Part shown: positions 24,640 through 35,065 of the stretch, piece by piece | Layout: each line of letters starts with the position of its first letter | How positions within the stretch are numbered: the stretch's first letter is position 1 | NCBI GenBank assembly: GCA_022829145.1 | Contig: CM040744.1 | Coordinates: 10,795,718 to 10,859,717, forward strand | DNA from: Albula goreensis | Taxonomy: Eukaryota; Chordata; Actinopteri; Albuliformes; Albulidae | Direction of reading: 5' to 3' | DNA: 64,000 bases | Program-made: the position numbers and the translations under genes | The notes under the pieces: model-generated | Database searches by the model: none | What the model was told of the DNA's origin: nothing | The model's input: the letters and a program-made list of their open reading frames with translations, nothing else

Positions 24640-25120
24640 ATTTACTGAAACATACAACATAACACATTACCACGATTCCCGCACAGCTGCCATTGATTTA
24701 TCTGAGACAGTCAGGGTCGGCAGCGTGCTGGGAGTTGTGGGGGTGCGGCGGCTTTTAATACATGTCTCAAAAGACTTCTCAAACCAAGCAATTTGTTTTA
24801 ATGAGGAACACCTCAACAATTTACTTATCTGCAGATGCTCGGTTCAGGCTAAATCGTAATCTCTTTCTGTAAATCTTTTTTACTGTCCACGGAGGTTTTG
24901 TTCACAAAGGCTGAGGCCCCCACCGGACCCTTCTGATCGGTTTGAGCCAGCCGAAAGTTTCCAAACTGCCACCACCATGACAGGTGGTTACTGTTGAAGC
25001 TATCTTCCGCGGTGCTGGTTGGGGGAGGGAGTTAGTCATAATCTTTCAATCTGCTTTCTGTTGTTTCAGTTGTTGTTTTGAGACACAACATTTTTTCAAG
25101 GATGGAATACAGATGAGTAG
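24640..25120. promoter_or_regulatory. Candidate conserved non-coding element
   Basis: Unique-looking sequence with CpG words at 24675-24755, TTTTAAT and TTTAATGAGG homeodomain-like words at 24753 and 24800, and a GC-richer section at 24890-25030. No repeat signature or coding frame. Regulatory role is inference. Confidence 0.27.
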
Positions 25121-25159
25121 GACTTCACAAACCAAATGGGTTATTAAGCCAATCCACTG

Positions 25160-25612
25160 ACAAATGGCTAGGCTGTTTATACATGGCTGCACAGTAAACC
25201 TCAGTAAATGTTTAGACTATACGGAGCGCGCTGGGAGTTGTAATTACACCTCTGAACATATAATCATATTCATATTCATTAACTATCTTGGACCAAAATG
25301 CAGCGATGATTCATCCGCATATAAACAAAAGAAAACCAAGGTTTGTTTAAAAGTGATCTGGAATAAACTGAAATGAGCAAGTACATTCCTTTTTTAAAGC
25401 TCCTTGGAGGTTGTCCGTGTGCACAACTTCCCTTGTGCAAGATTTACTCACTCTTAACCACAGACCCAAAATCCAGCTCTTTAAATCTTGGCATCACCTC
25501 TGTTAAATTCACCAGCTGCAACGAGGTGATTGACGGGTATTGGCTGGCCAATCAGAGCTCATTAACATCCCTTTGAAGGAAACATGCAAATGTAAATTGA
25601 ACCGCAGACAAA
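25160..25612. promoter_or_regulatory. Candidate enhancer with paired CCAAT boxes and SOX/TCF plus octamer sites
   Basis: Inverted CCAAT boxes face each other at 25539-25543 (ATTGG) and 25548-25552 (CCAAT), a spacing often bound by NF-Y or NFI. Downstream, CCTTTGAAG (from 25569), a TCF/LEF- and SOX-like word, is followed after a few bases by a perfect octamer ATGCAAAT (25584-25591), the POU-factor consensus. A TTGATTGACGGGT-like homeodomain/PBX word precedes them near 25529. The cluster is denser than I see elsewhere in the window. Whether it is conserved or bound is unknown. Confidence 0.38.
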
Positions 25613-25866
25613 AAAAAACCCATTCAAATCCGTTCTCCAGTGTTACTGGAGGGTTTAGCATCATGCCACATTTGGCAACATGTTATTCTCCTAGAGTGTC
25701 CAGTGTGTAGTGGCAGGAGGAAACCAGAAATAAACGTATGATGTTTCTAATGAAATGAATCCCACTGCATGCTGTGCTTTTCAGAGTAGAGTGTATCAAA
25801 TTAGATAACAACCTTAACGAGGCCTGGGGTTAGTGTTTAAGACAATCGAGTCAGGCGATAATTGGG
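25613..25866. other. Short non-coding stretch
   Basis: No features beyond an A run at about 25610. Confidence 0.4.
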
Positions 25867-26132
25867 GCGTGTGTGTGTGTCTGCATGTGTGAGGGTGTGC
25901 GTGTATGTTTCTGTGTGTGCATATGATAGAAAGAGTATGCAGAGTATGTGTTTGTGTGTATGCATTAGGGAGAGAGACGGAGAGTGAGAGAGACGTGCAG
26001 CAACCTGCTGGTGTGTGTCTTTGTGCAAGAGTTTGTGTGCGAGTGTGTGTTTGAGTACACGCATGTGGGTGTGGGTGTGCATGTGTGTGTGTGTGTGTGT
26101 GTGTGTGAGTGTGTGTGTATGTTTCTATGCAT
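25867..26132. repeat. TG-rich compound microsatellite
   Basis: About 265 bases dominated by TG units with interruptions (TTTG, CATG, GAGAGA). The longest pure TG run is at about 26082-26107. Reading frames here translate to His/Thr- or Val/Cys-rich repeats on either strand and are artefacts. Long alternating purine-pyrimidine DNA can adopt Z-form. Confidence 0.9.
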
Positions 26133-26989
26133 ACACTGTTTCTCCTGTGAGGACAGCTGGAGCATTGGAGGCCCTAGTCGAACACTGAGGCGTGCTAGCC
26201 CACAGCTACACTGACACCCAGGGACATGTTTTGATAAAGGGAAGGGTGTGAGCCAGTAACTCCTCCAGGCAGCTGGCCCCAGACGTCAACACAGGGACCC
26301 TTGTGTGACTTCCCTGCCTCTGAGTGATGTAACACAAGACACCACAAGGCTGAGAGTTACTCATACATAGACCCCCATTGCATAATATCCCTGTCGGAAC
26401 AAATACAGGGCTTAAGGGTTGTACAGTATTCACGGTGGGCTTTGAGACGCCGTTAAAAAGATAACCATGTAATAGGATTTATGTAAAAACAAGCAGTTTT
26501 TTGTTCTAAAACGTCCTCTTTAGAATAGTTAGCCTGTTATTTTTTATGTATTAGGGGCCAGGGGAGTGACTAAATATTTATAAGTGGTTAAATAAATGAC
26601 TGTTTAGCTTGGGCGAACATCGCCAAAGCAAAACTGAATATTTTACTTGTAAGTTAGGCCTAAACTCATACGCATCAGAATCAAAATACTATTAAAGCAG
26701 GCTTGTGTTTCAGATATATTCCCTCCTGATTCCCATCTTGGTTTACTAGGCATTATATTGCATGTTATTAAAAAAATGAATTGTGCTAGGATTGACAAGA
26801 CAAGCCTGTTATTTGACAATCGGAATTTTACCTCATAACTACTGTCATAAAAAACGGAAGCCACCCTCACCTATAGTACTTAAACAGGGTTTAGTGTTAT
26901 CAGCATAAGTCATAAAATTCTGCACATACCATCAACTTATATAAATCAAATATATAGAGGCAGAGTATGCAGAATGGTTATGTGGTGAC
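26133..26989. other. Non-coding stretch, no gene seen
   Basis: Moderately mixed composition to about 26430, then AT-rich. Nothing recognised. Confidence 0.4.
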
Positions 26990-27480
26990 TTAAGCGATAT
27001 TACCATAGCCAAACATTAAGACAGGAATCTCCCGTGTGATCGCACATGATACATGTAATAGTACCATTCCGTCACTGTGTTTTCCACCATAAATTGCCTG
27101 GACTATGTGTAACTGTTCATCTGGACAGACATCGTTGGTTGCCCTTTTAAAAGTCCATGAAGTGTGTCCAAACCGGCATGAAAACCACATGGGTATCACA
27201 TGGGAAGCAGAGACTGGACAGTGTGAAGCCAGCCTTGTTGCTTGAGTCTGAATGGTCACAACCCCCTTCTTAGTGTATCTCAAGTGACCGTGTGTTTATT
27301 TACGCATTTATGTGTGTGTTTGTTGAAGAGGTTAATCTTAAAGGTGCTGAAAATATGAAAAAGTTGATTGAGATACAAAGCGCTCTGAGCCCAGTCTCTG
27401 CTGGCAAACTGTTCCCAAATAAAGTGGCTTTGAGGGGATCAGCCACAGCTCTGGGGATGTTTCTCGCACATTTTTAACCA
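26990..27480. promoter_or_regulatory. Weak candidate regulatory island
   Basis: Unique-looking sequence with moderate CpG content. A minus-strand frame of 97 codons (26990-27283) has no recognisable domain and lacks supporting splice structure. Composition is the only reason to list it. Confidence 0.15.
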
Positions 27481-27585
27481 AAGGTTACTAAAATGCTTAT
27501 GTCAATGTTTATTCACTCCCACACACATTTTTTAGAGCGCCAAAACAAGCTACCTCCCTCTATGCATGCACGTGTATGTGTGACC

Positions 27586-27608
27586 GTGTGTGTGTGTGTG
27601 TGTGTGTG
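27586..27608. repeat. Pure (GT)n microsatellite
   Basis: Eleven uninterrupted GT units, preceded by GTGTATGTGTGACC. Likely polymorphic. Confidence 0.9.
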
Positions 27609-29007
27609 GTAGAGGTAGCTGTGAATGACATACCAAGCTAGAGAATGCTCAAGGTCACACATCTGTGATTTTATTAAACCAGACACACCTTCCAAAGAAA
27701 AAACAGATGCATTGAAGTTTTTCTTCCCATATAACAAGAAAAACAAACTGGCTGTCTTTACAGGCAATGAAGTATAACAAACAATACTGACAAAATATCA
27801 TTGAATATATTTACATAAACACAAATACACACACACATGGTTGTCAGCTGATTATTTCAGCTTTATACCTCGCAGATCATTGGGTGGTGTAAAATTGCAA
27901 AAAAGTATATCCTGTCTATATTTTATGATAATATGAAGCCAGCAATTTAAGTATATCATGTAGCATTTAGCATAATATTTTAAACTAATGAATGCATTAT
28001 AAAATTCAAGATTCTTAAGTTACATACCAATATTTTGAAGGATACAATCGGCTATGTTTGGCTGCAAAAGTAAAAATCTTGATGAAGCTCTGTCTTGATG
28101 TAGCCACAGTGAGGTCAGAAGGAATTTAATTTTAAAAATACAGAACTAAAACAACTAGGCCACCCAACAGTACAGCAGCTAACATGTTAATTTAGACAAA
28201 TACCATCGTATACATTTTCATTCCAACAAATCCAAATCAATTAGTCTACGAATTAAAAATTAATTGCAGTGAAAATAACCTGATCTTATTGAAAATGAAC
28301 TAAATTAACAAATGTTCCACTCAAAGGGTTAGCTAATAAATCAACTTACCACTACACCATAGAGTAGCTGAAAACCAATGGCTGAAAACCAAGGATTATC
28401 TACATATTAAACATGAATTACAGGGAAATGTATTTCTACACCACACATTTTGCTACAAAATCCAGTTTGCTTGATACGTTACTCTTTTCATTTTATGACA
28501 ATTAGTAATCAATATTTTTCATATTATTTTCACCAATATCCTCCATTTGCAATAGTAAGCCAGTCACTGTCCATCATGTGACCCTTCAGGTCCGAAGGCT
28601 ATTCTGAAGCATACCGAGCCCCTGTGAAGTGTGCAGCCAAGCAGTGCTTCCCTTCACTCAGCAATCCACCAGCTGAGCTGCATTTTCACATCGCTGGTGA
28701 CCTGCACATCCTGCACCGCTAGTGCAAACAATCAGCATGTGCTTGCCTGAACAGAGGACTTCCAGTTGCTTGATCTGGCAACCTCCATCCCTTTTTGATT
28801 TGACCCAGGCTGTCGTGAAGCATCTCTGGGAGCTATAGCTTCAGCTGGACCTGCTGTCTAGGGTCCAGCTCTATGAATTATTACATTAAACAATGTCTTT
28901 GAGACCAGCTTTGAAACAGGTTTTCTGGAGACAGACGCATGCTCATAACATTGGATGCAGCATTCAATATGACGACAGCCATAATGGCTAAATCATCATG
29001 TTTTGTA
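27609..29007. other. Non-coding stretch with a 14-bp tandem duplication
   Basis: AT-rich to about 28560, then mixed. Two adjacent copies of GCTGAAAACCAA(T/G)G lie at 28367-28380 and 28381-28394. The GC-richer part at 28560-28870 could be an unrecognised old repeat. No gene seen. Confidence 0.4.
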
Positions 29008-29080
29008 TTTACATTGGTCAACATTTAGACGTTTAGCAGATGCTTTTATCCAGTGTGACTCACAGAAGTGCATCCAATAT
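29008..29080 (-). mobile_element. Decayed UnaL2-type LINE/SINE 3' tail
   Basis: TTTAGCAGATGCTTTTATCC with the preceding TTTACATTGG matches, on the complementary strand, the conserved UnaL2-family tail (GGATAAAAGC then a CTGCTAAA-like word and a TGTAA-type end). The hairpin arm is mutated (CAGTGTG in place of AAAGC). The similarity continues into CACAGAAGTGCATCC, a continuation I recall from other fish copies. No SINE head can be read to the right. Confidence 0.55.
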
Positions 29081-29399
29081 GCTTCCATAACAACAGAAAC
29101 GATACCACACTGTTAGCATCACACCTAGCACTAGCTGCCATTTCATCAGCCTACAGCATCAATTGGTACAGGTGGTTCAAGCAGACTGAGGAAAAGGTAG
29201 GTTTGAAGATACAGTGATTGGTGGATCTGAGGACACTGTCAACTCAGTTGTTGATTCTCAGAGATCAGAATTAGTTCACCCAAGATGCAATTTAATCAAC
29301 CAGCTGATTTGTGACATGATAAACATATAAGCGTTTGGAAGGAGAGAAAACGAAGTGCGTCATCAACATGGCAGTGGTACATATATAATAAAATAAAAC

Positions 29400-29785
29400 A
29401 TTTTATCCATTTGAGTGAGTGTCGCCCTTTCCCCTCCACTGTACTGTATCACTTGGAATGCCAAGAATCCCAGTTAGAGCTTTCCATTACTGTGCAGAGG
29501 AAAGGAAAGAGCAGAGTCTTTTCTACATGGTCAAACCTGCATGAAAACAGTGCAGCTTCCCCGCTGTGCATGAGGAATGCACTCTCTCCTCCAGCCTTCC
29601 CCTGGTCCCTGGGTACATCTATCATGGCACACACCGCATGTCTATAAAACACGCCGAATGCCAAAGGCTTCGGGCTCGAGGGCCACCGCGCCGTTAAAGG
29701 CTGCCGGAAAAGATAAAATGTCAGCCTCACGGAGCCTTCTAGAAATAAGATGTTACTTCTACTGCTGATTCCAGAGGCGGACTGC
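29400..29785. promoter_or_regulatory. Candidate regulatory island with CpG cluster and TATA-like word
   Basis: CpGs concentrate at about 29650-29710 (ACGCCGAATGCC, CCACCGCGCCG), just downstream of TATAAAA at about 29642. Overlapping frames on both strands (29411-29768) have no protein-like features. A TATA-bearing promoter of a non-coding RNA or an enhancer are both possible; neither is shown. Confidence 0.27.
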
Positions 29786-30819
29786 CAGAGAGAAAAAAAG
29801 GGGGAAGGGAAGGATGGGATTTTGTGACTGGAAAAGGTTTATACAGCCAGCAATAACTGTTAAATCACATAAGCCTCTTTGTGAATATGCAGAGGTGCTT
29901 CTCTTTTTTGCAGATCAACAGGAAATACTATAAGCCTCAGCTTTTTACCCAGGGGCAGCATCCTGCAGTTAATAAGGGCAGAGGTGGTAACTGGATACTA
30001 TGCAAATCACACACCCCAGAGAGCGTGGGTGTGAACACTTCCACAACATTAGCTGCAAAAGTGTTTGAATATACCTGTTCTCTCACTCTTAAGCATTACT
30101 ATAATTTGTGAGGTGATGGCTTTAAACCCTATTGACCAGTTTTTTCATATTAGAACAACCTTTGGAACCGCTCATGCATTTACATTTCTCAGGTGTAGTC
30201 CTAAAATGTGTGATTATCCATTATGATTAGCAATGTTCATTTATTAAGGTCCACTGGGCCTATGCAAAGTGGTTGAGATCATCTCAAGCTTGTTTCCTTT
30301 GATGCAGTAATCATGTCCAAAATATATCTCTTGTAATTTTAGTCACATTTGTTTGTGTTTAATAGTATTGGCTGCCTGCTTGCTAGCTATCAATAGATAA
30401 CCAGAGAATGAGGTTTCAGTTTATGGGTTAACAGCATGAATGCTAACTGACTGGCTAACATAAGGAGATATCATTGTGGCATAATTCTAGGTAGTTCGGC
30501 TAACCAATATCATTCAACATCTGTTCTGCCATTTACCATTTAGAAGCCTCCCTTAGTTGTCGATTTCTTTCCAACCAAGCCTTGTTACTCCATGAATATG
30601 TATGAGGCAATCTGTTTTTGGGAGACCTCCTGCTGTCTGAAGAGATGGGCTGGTTAAATAAACAACTTGTACCAGAAATTACTGTATATAAAAATGCTAC
30701 GCTGTTTGATTTCCTATTCCTTCTAACTTGTTGATAAAGAGTATGCATAGGCCCACTACAGATATTCATTAAGGTCAGAGTGTTTATTTATTTGGTTGTT
30801 TATGCATTACATAATACGT
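29786..30819. other. Non-coding stretch, no gene seen
   Basis: AT-rich with one octamer ATGCAAAT at 30000-30007. Nothing else recognised. Confidence 0.4.
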
Positions 30820-31215
30820 AATTATGAGAATGCACCATGATTTCAAGGCAAATATCGAGCACGAACCAATTCTCACAGTGTGCTAATGCCTCTTCTCCAA
30901 ATGTCAGGAGAATACCACCATGACCTATGTGATTAACAGTATTGTGGCTCTCCGCTGGCTGCATGGTTATTTGTGCATTTTCACAGCACAATCCAGGACC
31001 ATTGTAGTGTATGAATGATTATATGTGTCCTGAGAAGGCCGTAATGCTTTGGGCCAGCTGTATGCAGCTCCAGTAAGCCTGAGTAATGATGATCTTTCCC
31101 ATCTTGGTGGGCGAGGTGCCTTAGCCCGTTTGAGTCACTCCCTCTAATTGGAGAGATTGTGTAATCTAAAGGGGTACTTTCGTTAAGACATCTGCTGACC
31201 AGTGAGGTTGTAGAA
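30820..31215. promoter_or_regulatory. Candidate conserved non-coding element
   Basis: Unique-looking block with homeodomain-like TAAT/ATTA words (GATTAACAG near 30932, CTAATTGG near 31145, GTAATCTAAAG near 31162), an E-box CAGCTG near 31057 and low repeat content. Assigned on resemblance to developmental enhancers; untested. Confidence 0.25.
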
Positions 31216-31370
31216 GAAGCTGTTTTTCTCTCAGTTTTGTATTATTATGGCCCCCAAACCATAGAATAAAAGGACAGAAATACAAACATTAATATGGTTG
31301 GTTCATGCAGTAATGAGCTACTTTCAGAGTTAAATTTACAGATTTGACTGTACAGTAAAGCCGCCATTGA

Positions 31371-31421
31371 TGTTGTTGTTGTTGTTGTTGTTGGAAAATT
31401 GCCATTTGTGATGGCAATTTT
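31371..31421. repeat. (TTG)n microsatellite followed by perfect 11-bp hairpin
   Basis: Seven TTG units (31371-31393) abut an inverted repeat with 11-base arms at 31395-31405 and 31411-31421, exact complements around the loop TTGTG. The hairpin contains GCCAT/ATGGC at its tip. It is too short to be a microRNA precursor on its own. Confidence 0.75.
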
Positions 31422-32789
31422 TTCTTTCACATTCTGTTAACCGTTAAAATTTCCAGTCTTACTTCTGGCTTGAATTTCACTGTTTAATGCATTGTTCCAC
31501 TATGAATGCCTGTGAGGAAATACCATAGGTGAATACTGACCTTCCCAAAAAAGACTGCCAACTCCAGTCTACTCTAGTTTTCACAAAGAGATGTGAGTAG
31601 CTGAATATCTTTAACTAGTTATTGCAAATAAAGCCAGAAAGATAGAAGGATTTGAAAGATAAGGAAAATCAATGTGTGAAGGTTCATCTAAGAATAACAT
31701 GGGAACACAAGTTTCCACAATGTGAGAATACTGTCTTTCAGCCATTTAAACCTAACTGGATAATTACAGTATGGCTGTCGACAGTGGTGTTCAGTAGTTG
31801 GCATAGTGACAAAGTCAAAAACATGAAATTGAAATAACCTGAACTTTATCTAACAGTGAAGTTTAACAAACAGTTTCCAATTGGCACAACGTTCGACAGC
31901 TTGCGCACTCCACACTCAAGGGACTGTCGGCTAATTATTCAGCAAGCTACTGTTTTCAGAGCTATTTCAGCAATTCACTTATGACTGAACATTAGATATA
32001 TCAGAAACCGTGAGCCAAGACTGTCCAAAAGTCTACATCATATTTTATGTTATTTCTGGCATTACTACGTTATACGCCCCAGTAGTTTGTAGATACTTAA
32101 AACATAGTTTTTTGTAGATAAGGTCTTGATACACAGTAGATGCAGTACTGTAGGTATCTAGGCCAATCTTTTTGCTTTTCTTTCTCATTTTTTTTCCTGG
32201 AGGAACCATATTTTTGCATTTGAAACGCTAAAAGTGCAATGCACATGCAACTGCAAATTGTAAATGTAAATGAGCCCAAGGCAGTAGAGAAGGTTACGTC
32301 CGCGCTGTCTCTCAGATCCCAAAACATGCAAATTCAAAGCAAATGCCTTTTGTTCTGAGTAAGCTGCATGATGAGTCTCAAAATATCACCATTTGTTCCG
32401 TATCATCCACATTTTTTTCCTTTATTTTGCTTGCTGCAGATGAGCAAAATTGGACATTGAATAAATCAGTGTTTGTTTCTAAATTCGCAAAACAATAATC
32501 TATTATTAATATTGTTATTATATTACAATGTAATTGTTTAGTTTCTTGAAATGTCTCCATGTTTTATAAAATACAATAATGGTATGAGTAGATATGTGTG
32601 CTGCTGGAGTTCCATCCCTTCCATTCTATTTGCTTTTGCCAAAATGTGCAGTTGTTTCCATGGCGCATAAGGGATTTCACACTCTATTGTCTTCAGAAGA
32701 AAAAGAAAATTACGGGCATGCATCGTTCATGTATGTATGCATTGTTTGGTATAAAATTAGGTGTTTTGAAGATATATGATTTCAGATTA
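31422..32789. other. Non-coding stretch, no gene seen
   Basis: AT-rich; ATT-rich sequence around 32500-32520. No features noticed. Confidence 0.45.
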
Positions 32790-32838
32790 TACACGTGTAT
32801 ACATGTGCATGCATACATGTGTATGCATGTGTATACAT
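32790..32838. repeat. Alternating purine-pyrimidine tract (TACATG/TGTATG type)
   Basis: About 48 bases of almost perfect alternation built from GTATACATG, GCATGC and ACACGTGTAT words, several of them palindromic. It has Z-DNA and cruciform potential. It is a degenerate microsatellite rather than a gene element. Confidence 0.7.
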
Positions 32839-33269
32839 GATGATGAGTTCCACAATATGATCCTTTCAAGTTCCATTTATTTAACAGATGCTGTTTATGA
32901 TATATCTATATGCAATAATGCACTCACAAAGCAACATGTTTAACAATGAAAAAAGAACCGTGGCTTTCTCTCTAAGTGTATCTGCCCTTCTTTCTGTATG
33001 TGGATATGTTTGATGAATGGGCAGGGACACTTACCCTCCTATTAATACTAAGGTTCATACACCCACCTTTAATTTGCATGGGAGCCCTGGTCCTGTGGCC
33101 TATGTGATAATGTATACTACCACACAATGGCTGCTGGCAGTGGTGCACAGGCAAGGTATTGTGTGGCAGGTTCTGGGCTCAGATGTCAAAGCAGCAGCAC
33201 CCCATAGCCAATAAGCTTCCTGGTGTCTCAGCAGAGTTAGTGAGGGCCCAGGAGCATAGCATGAAACCG
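32839..33269. other. Non-coding stretch, no gene seen
   Basis: Mixed composition from 33060 to 33260 could conceal an old repeat that I do not recognise. Confidence 0.35.
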
Positions 33270-33560
33270 AAGGGTATCACCTAAAACGTGACAAATTATC
33301 ATGATCTTGGCAGAATGAGGGTAACGGAAGTGCTCAGTAGTTGGAAACATAATCAAGAGGCTGCGAGCAGCTCGCACCCTCATTGTTTACTTAGCATGAT
33401 AAATGGCGAGCACAGTCATTAACAGCCGAAAGAAGGAAACGAGATATGGCACGACAATGGAGTGCTCGTGAATGAGAGTTATGAGTTTTAAGCTGAGGCA
33501 AGGCCTAGAAACCCTTGATCTGAATTGACCTTTGACCTCTACCTTCATTAGAGATGGTGG
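33270..33560. promoter_or_regulatory. Candidate enhancer with perfect DR1 nuclear-receptor site
   Basis: The stretch TGACCTTTGACCT at 33526-33538 is, on the complement, two AGGTCA half-sites with one-base spacing (DR1), the consensus for HNF4, COUP-TF and RXR dimers. The upstream 250 bases carry a forkhead core TGTTTAC near 33385, TAAT words and a scatter of CpGs, with no repeat signature. The binding preference is established for these receptors; function here is inference. Confidence 0.4.
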
Positions 33561-33643
33561 GGGTGGCCTACATTGAAACAAAAGGGCGTGATGCGGGTGC
33601 GTGAGGTGGGAAAATGGCCTGCTGTTGCCAGATTCAGTGATGC

Positions 33644-33672
33644 TGGGTTCATCACAAAAGGTGATGAACCCA
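33644..33672. repeat. Perfect 12-bp hairpin
   Basis: TGGGTTCATCAC (33644-33655) and GTGATGAACCCA (33661-33672) are exact complements around the loop AAAAG. After one C-C mismatch three more bases pair on each side. It is too short for a canonical microRNA precursor and has no transposon features. Confidence 0.8.
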
Positions 33673-33679
33673 CCATTGT

Positions 33680-34340
33680 GGGACATGGGCTCCTAGGAGA
33701 ACACCCACATCCCAGCTATATATAAATAACATCAGACAATATAAATTCCAGTATCCCCTGAGCAGAAACTATGAAAATGCCTTCTGCCCCTATGTCTATT
33801 TGTTCTGTGCATCTATTTTAGTAGTATATAGTCTCTAACAATAAACACAAAATGATTGGCCTGTGTCATAAAAGCGTTGTCTATGTGTTAACATGTATTC
33901 AGGTCCTGTCAAGTCCCTGAGGCTTGTGATGTGGCTCAGATGCAGAAAGGGACTGTGGGATAGCAATCCAGGCATATGATATTGGTCCCAGTAGAGCATC
34001 TTTATTTTCACACACAAAGGGGTTAAGAAACATAATCAGAGAGTAAATGACTAGCACTGGAAAAAATCACATCAGTTCACTGAGGCCATTCCCTAAGGAT
34101 GAGATCTAGTAGATCCTTCACCCACTCCTGCTGCCGTATCCCATGATCCCACTCTGTAGGTCATGGGAACAAAGCCATGGCTAAGTGAAGCCAGGCATGC
34201 TTGAGGTTTTCGTTCAACTGAAACCTTTTACTATGTAATTAGATCAATTAAAAGGCAAATGGTGCTAAATTGAACAAGTTGCCCATTGTGTTCACAGAGA
34301 GCAGCTTTCTTCTATGTGCACTGACTGAGAAAATATCACT
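33680..34340. other. Non-coding stretch, possibly the degraded body of an old SINE
   Basis: No gene seen. Because a UnaL2-type tail follows at 34347, part of 34090-34340 may be its decayed body, but I cannot read a tRNA head. Confidence 0.3.
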
Positions 34341-34346
34341 TTGCAG

Positions 34347-34383
34347 GTCACTGTGGATAAAAACATGTGCTAAAGGACTTAAT
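34347..34383 (+). mobile_element. Decayed UnaL2-type SINE/LINE 3' tail
   Basis: GTCACTGTGGATAAAAACAT followed by GTGCTAAAGGACTTAAT matches the plus-oriented form of the UnaL2-family tail (GCTCTGGATAAGAGC-CTGCTAAATG-like). The GGATA loop is intact but the stem is degenerate. It is opposite in orientation to the SINE at 40773-40984. Confidence 0.55.
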
Positions 34384-34599
34384 CATAGTCAATAAAAATC
34401 TGCTGGATTGCTACAATTTCCTATTCTTCATACAACTTTGTAATATTTCTTGGCAATCAAGAACAGGAAAATTCACCAGGTAATGTGACTACATTTTGAA
34501 CACCAGAAAGCACAATTCCATGAAACAATTTAAACGGTCCATCGAACATTTCACCTGTGGAAAGTTCACCTGTGATTGAACTGCTGAGGTTTGCATGAA
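34384..34599. other. Non-coding stretch, no gene seen
   Basis: Nothing recognised. Confidence 0.35.
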
Positions 34600-34864
34600 T
34601 AGTACTGTTAGTGGTTCCACGTCAGAAAACGATAAACCATCAATGAAATCATGGCACTGAACGTGCCATGCAAATAATGTAAGTGCACTGAGCTCCCTGC
34701 AGTGCAGACGCGGTGAGGATTGAAGGGTTAGGGATTAAGAGGGCGCCGGGCTGTGATGATCTGTCCACAGGGGTCACAGCGGTGGTCATACCAGGAGCTC
34801 AGGACAACTGTGGCTTTCATGCCTTGCTTCAAATTAAACTTTCATTGAAGGTCAAAGGCCAAAG
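34600..34864. promoter_or_regulatory. Candidate enhancer with octamer, short inverted repeat and DR1-like site
   Basis: A 7-bp perfect inverted repeat ATGGCAC/GTGCCAT (34651-34657, 34663-34669) runs directly into an octamer ATGCAAAT (34668-34675). Near the right edge, AGGTCAAAGGCCA (34849-34861) is a DR1 nuclear-receptor site with one mismatch. The centre (34710-34760) is CpG-bearing. Assigned on motif clustering; untested. Confidence 0.32.
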
Positions 34865-34890
34865 AGGGGTGAGGGGTGGGGGGTGGGAGG
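34865..34890 (+). repeat. G-run tract
   Basis: Four or more runs of three to six G in 26 bases on the plus strand, with G-quadruplex potential. A complementary C-run tract lies about 110 bases downstream. Confidence 0.6.
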
Positions 34891-35000
34891 AAGCCAATCC
34901 AAGACAAATGAGTGAATGGAGTGATAGGGGCAGGAGTCATGGTAACCTTGAAAAGGTTCCAACAGAGTAGCATTCACTTCAGGTCCAAGAAGTTCCACAC

Positions 35001-35065
35001 ACCCTACCCCCAACCCCACCCTCACCCCCATCTCCACCTCCACCCTGCACCACCTCCCTGCCCAT
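35001..35065. repeat. CCCCA/CACC-rich tract
   Basis: C runs separated by single A or T residues over about 65 bases. The G-rich strand here is the minus strand, opposite to 34865-34890, so the two tracts could pair as an imperfect hairpin in single-stranded DNA or RNA. The frames across it are His/Pro-rich artefacts. Confidence 0.65.

Noticed and set aside
25837..26214. Frames rich in His/Thr or Val/Cys across the TG tract
   Set aside because: Artefacts of the TG microsatellite.
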